From Raineyella sp034933565 (GTDB taxonomy: Bacteria; Actinomycetota; Actinomycetes; Propionibacteriales; Propionibacteriaceae), in assembly GCF_034933565.1 (NCBI RefSeq), contig NZ_JAYFNG010000027.1, positions 1-64,000 of the forward strand: 64,000 nt of DNA, given 5' to 3'. Both the position numbers and the translations under genes were made by a program. This document shows positions 60,268 through 64,000 of this stretch, in pieces; within the stretch, counting starts at the first letter, position 1, and each line of letters opens with the position of its first letter. The notes beneath the pieces were generated by a model. That model ran no database searches and had not been told where the DNA came from. It worked only from the letters and a program-made list of their open reading frames with translations.

Positions 60268-60355
60268 GTACGTCCCCCGGACCGGCGGACGCCACAGGGG
60301 CCCGGGGTCACGATCGGCGAGCAGATCCGTACGTCCCGCGGACCGGCGGACGCCA
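60268..60355. repeat. 27-bp direct repeat, one mismatch, 61-bp period
   Basis: Copies at 60268-60294 and 60329-60355 (GTACGTCCCSCGGACCGG plus CGGACGCCA). It lies between the phosphatase promoter and the PPDK terminator. The 290-bp gap holds no gene. Confidence 0.85.
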
Positions 60356-60394
60356 TCCACGCCTGCGTACGCACGCAGCCCGCCGAGAACGGGC

Positions 60395-60436
60395 GTGGCG
60401 CCGCCCCGGCCGGTTCCCCGGCGGGGGCGGCGCCAC
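60395..60436 (-). terminator. Terminator of ppdK
   Basis: A perfect 13-bp stem GTGGCGCCGCCCC (60395-60407 with 60424-60436), extended by inner G-C pairs, 41 nt past the ppdK stop on the minus strand. Confidence 0.85.
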
Positions 60437-60477
60437 CTGTGCAGGGCATGTCTCGTGGATGGTCCGGACGTGCCGGC

Positions 60478-63135
<2,658 letters not shown>

Positions 63136-63209
63136 CAGCTTCTCCTCGTTCGTGCCGGACCTCGATGTCCGGCGACGTTCAGCCCGGTGGTCAGCCGGTG
63201 ATCAGCACT

Positions 63210-64000
63210 CTAGGCGAGCGCCGGACCATGCCCCTCTCGAGGCGGCCATGGGGTGCCCGGGCGCTCCGACGGGCACGGGGGGAGGCCCTCCGAGGCGGTC
63301 CTCCGGGCGCCCGACGTGGGGACCGGTACGCCGGAAGCAGGGGCCGACACGCCGACGGCGGGGGCCGGCGCCTCGGAGGCCGGAGCAGGCCCCTCGGAGG
63401 CCGGAGCAGGCGAGCCCTGTCGGACCGACAGGGCCGAGCGCGGCGTGGCCCGCGGCTCGCCGGGGATCTCCCGCAGGTGGCCGCCGGCCTGCTGGGCCCG
63501 GCGCTCGGCGATCTCGATGATCTTCGCGGCGTTCTCCTCCAGCGCGACCGAGGTGGTGTTGACCACCACGGCGCCGAGCCGGCGCTCCATCGCGACGATC
63601 TGGTCGACCTCGTCGTACACCCGGGCCAGGTCGGCGTACCCGTCCTTGCGGGAGCGCAGGCCGGTGCCCATGCCGAGCCGGCCGATCCGCTCGCGGCGGA
63701 TCTCGACCAGCCGCTCGGGGTCCATCGTCAGCCCGACCAGGCGCCAGCGGTCGACCAGGGCGAGCTGGGGCGGCGGGTCGATGCCGAGCACCAGCGGGAC
63801 GTTGGCGGTGCGGTAGCCGAGGTAGCCGAGGTACATCGACAGCGGGGTCTTGCCGCTGCGCGACGCGCCGAGCAGGACGATGTCGGCCTGACCGAGGGAC
63901 TCCAGGTGCTGGCCGTCGTCCTGCTGGATGACGTACTGCATCGCCGAGATGCGGGTGAAGTAGTCAGCCTCGACCCCGACCGGACGCATCGGCACCAGGT
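63210..64000 (-). CDS. ppsR: PEP synthase/PPDK regulatory kinase-phosphorylase (PpsR/DUF299), partial
   Basis: The 3' part of a gene whose start lies beyond the right edge; at least 263 residues are visible and the frame stays open to the last base. YFTRISAMQYVIQQDDGQHL and the P-loop ILLGASRSGKTPLSMYLG-type segment (VLLGASRSGKTPLSMYLGYL) are diagnostic of the bifunctional ADP-dependent kinase/Pi-dependent phosphorylase that switches PPDK or PEP synthase by threonine phosphorylation. After the conserved domain an Ala/Pro/Ser-rich tail of about 80 residues is appended, which the family usually lacks. It precedes ppdK by 74 bp, its expected substrate. Confidence 0.94.
   Translation of the reverse strand, partial: LVPMRPVGVEADYFTRISAMQYVIQQDDGQHLESLGQADIVLLGASRSGKTPLSMYLGYLGYRTANVPLVLGIDPPPQLALVDRWRLVGLTMDPERLVEIRRERIGRLGMGTGLRSRKDGYADLARVYDEVDQIVAMERRLGAVVVNTTSVALEENAAKIIEIAERRAQQAGGHLREIPGEPRATPRSALSVRQGSPAPASEGPAPASEAPAPAVGVSAPASGVPVPTSGARRTASEGLPPCPSERPGTPWPPREGHGPALA
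63290..63415 (-). repeat. In-frame repeat tail of ppsR
   Basis: Units around GCCTCGGAGGCCGGAGCAGG (perfect duplicate near 63371-63412) and GGGGCCGRCRCG encode SEGPAPASEAPAP-type residues. Confidence 0.75.

Overview
The window is 64 kb of very GC-rich chromosomal DNA with short intergenic gaps, GTG starts and Shine-Dalgarno-poor starts, as in a high-GC actinobacterium. Gene content fits a facultatively anaerobic member such as the Propionibacteriaceae: pyruvate phosphate dikinase with its regulatory kinase/phosphatase, a NifJ-type pyruvate:ferredoxin oxidoreductase, glycogen phosphorylase, ROK glucokinase, CstA, long-form Lhr, and a B12-riboswitch-controlled ECF transporter. The family is an inference and the genus is not determined. 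There are 51 protein-coding genes. I see no rRNA, tRNA, transposase, phage gene or CRISPR array; this reads as core chromosome.

Layout. 0-4.2 kb: a DHA2 efflux pump with its TetR repressor and a clear operator, then alanine dehydrogenase. 4.3-8.5 kb: a DHFR-like protein, a divergent ArgP/LysE pair, a LOG-family protein and a zinc-free quinone-type oxidoreductase. 8.5-14.9 kb: KefB-type antiporter, EamA exporter, Ogt DNA repair, a CtaA-like membrane protein, TenA and a WYL regulator. 15-21 kb: Lhr helicase, HIT protein, RidA. 21-27.7 kb: glycogen phosphorylase, a NifX-like protein, two MFS transporters and HU. 27.8-33.2 kb: CstA with its small partner, then a ROK repressor with glucokinase. 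33.5-39.9 kb: a three-gene redox operon (GltD-like FAD/Fe-S protein, PFOR, dihydroorotate-dehydrogenase-like flavoprotein) closed by a strong terminator. 40-50 kb: a regulated MHS symporter, zinc alcohol dehydrogenase, helical-backbone metal receptor, S4 protein, a two-component system, a DUF4031-HD fusion, DeoC and a TauE/SafE permease. 50.3-55.2 kb: cobalamin riboswitch plus secreted SCO2322-like protein and a complete ECF transporter (T, fused A-A', S), followed by a TetR gene. 56-60.2 kb: Dcd and a PP2C-FHA-ROK operon. 60.4-64 kb: PPDK and its regulatory protein, which runs off the right edge.

How it fits together. Several genes sit at the pyruvate node: alanine dehydrogenase, PFOR, PPDK with its switch, and CstA (pyruvate or peptide uptake). 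They are linked to glucose and glycogen handling by glucokinase and glycogen phosphorylase.

Two genome-style features recur. First, at least ten genes start with the motif TANNNT followed by 5-7 nt and ATG or GTG, without a convincing ribosome binding site, which points to widespread leaderless transcription. Second, many intergenic regions, and some linkers or tails inside proteins, carry their own private, degenerate short tandem repeats.
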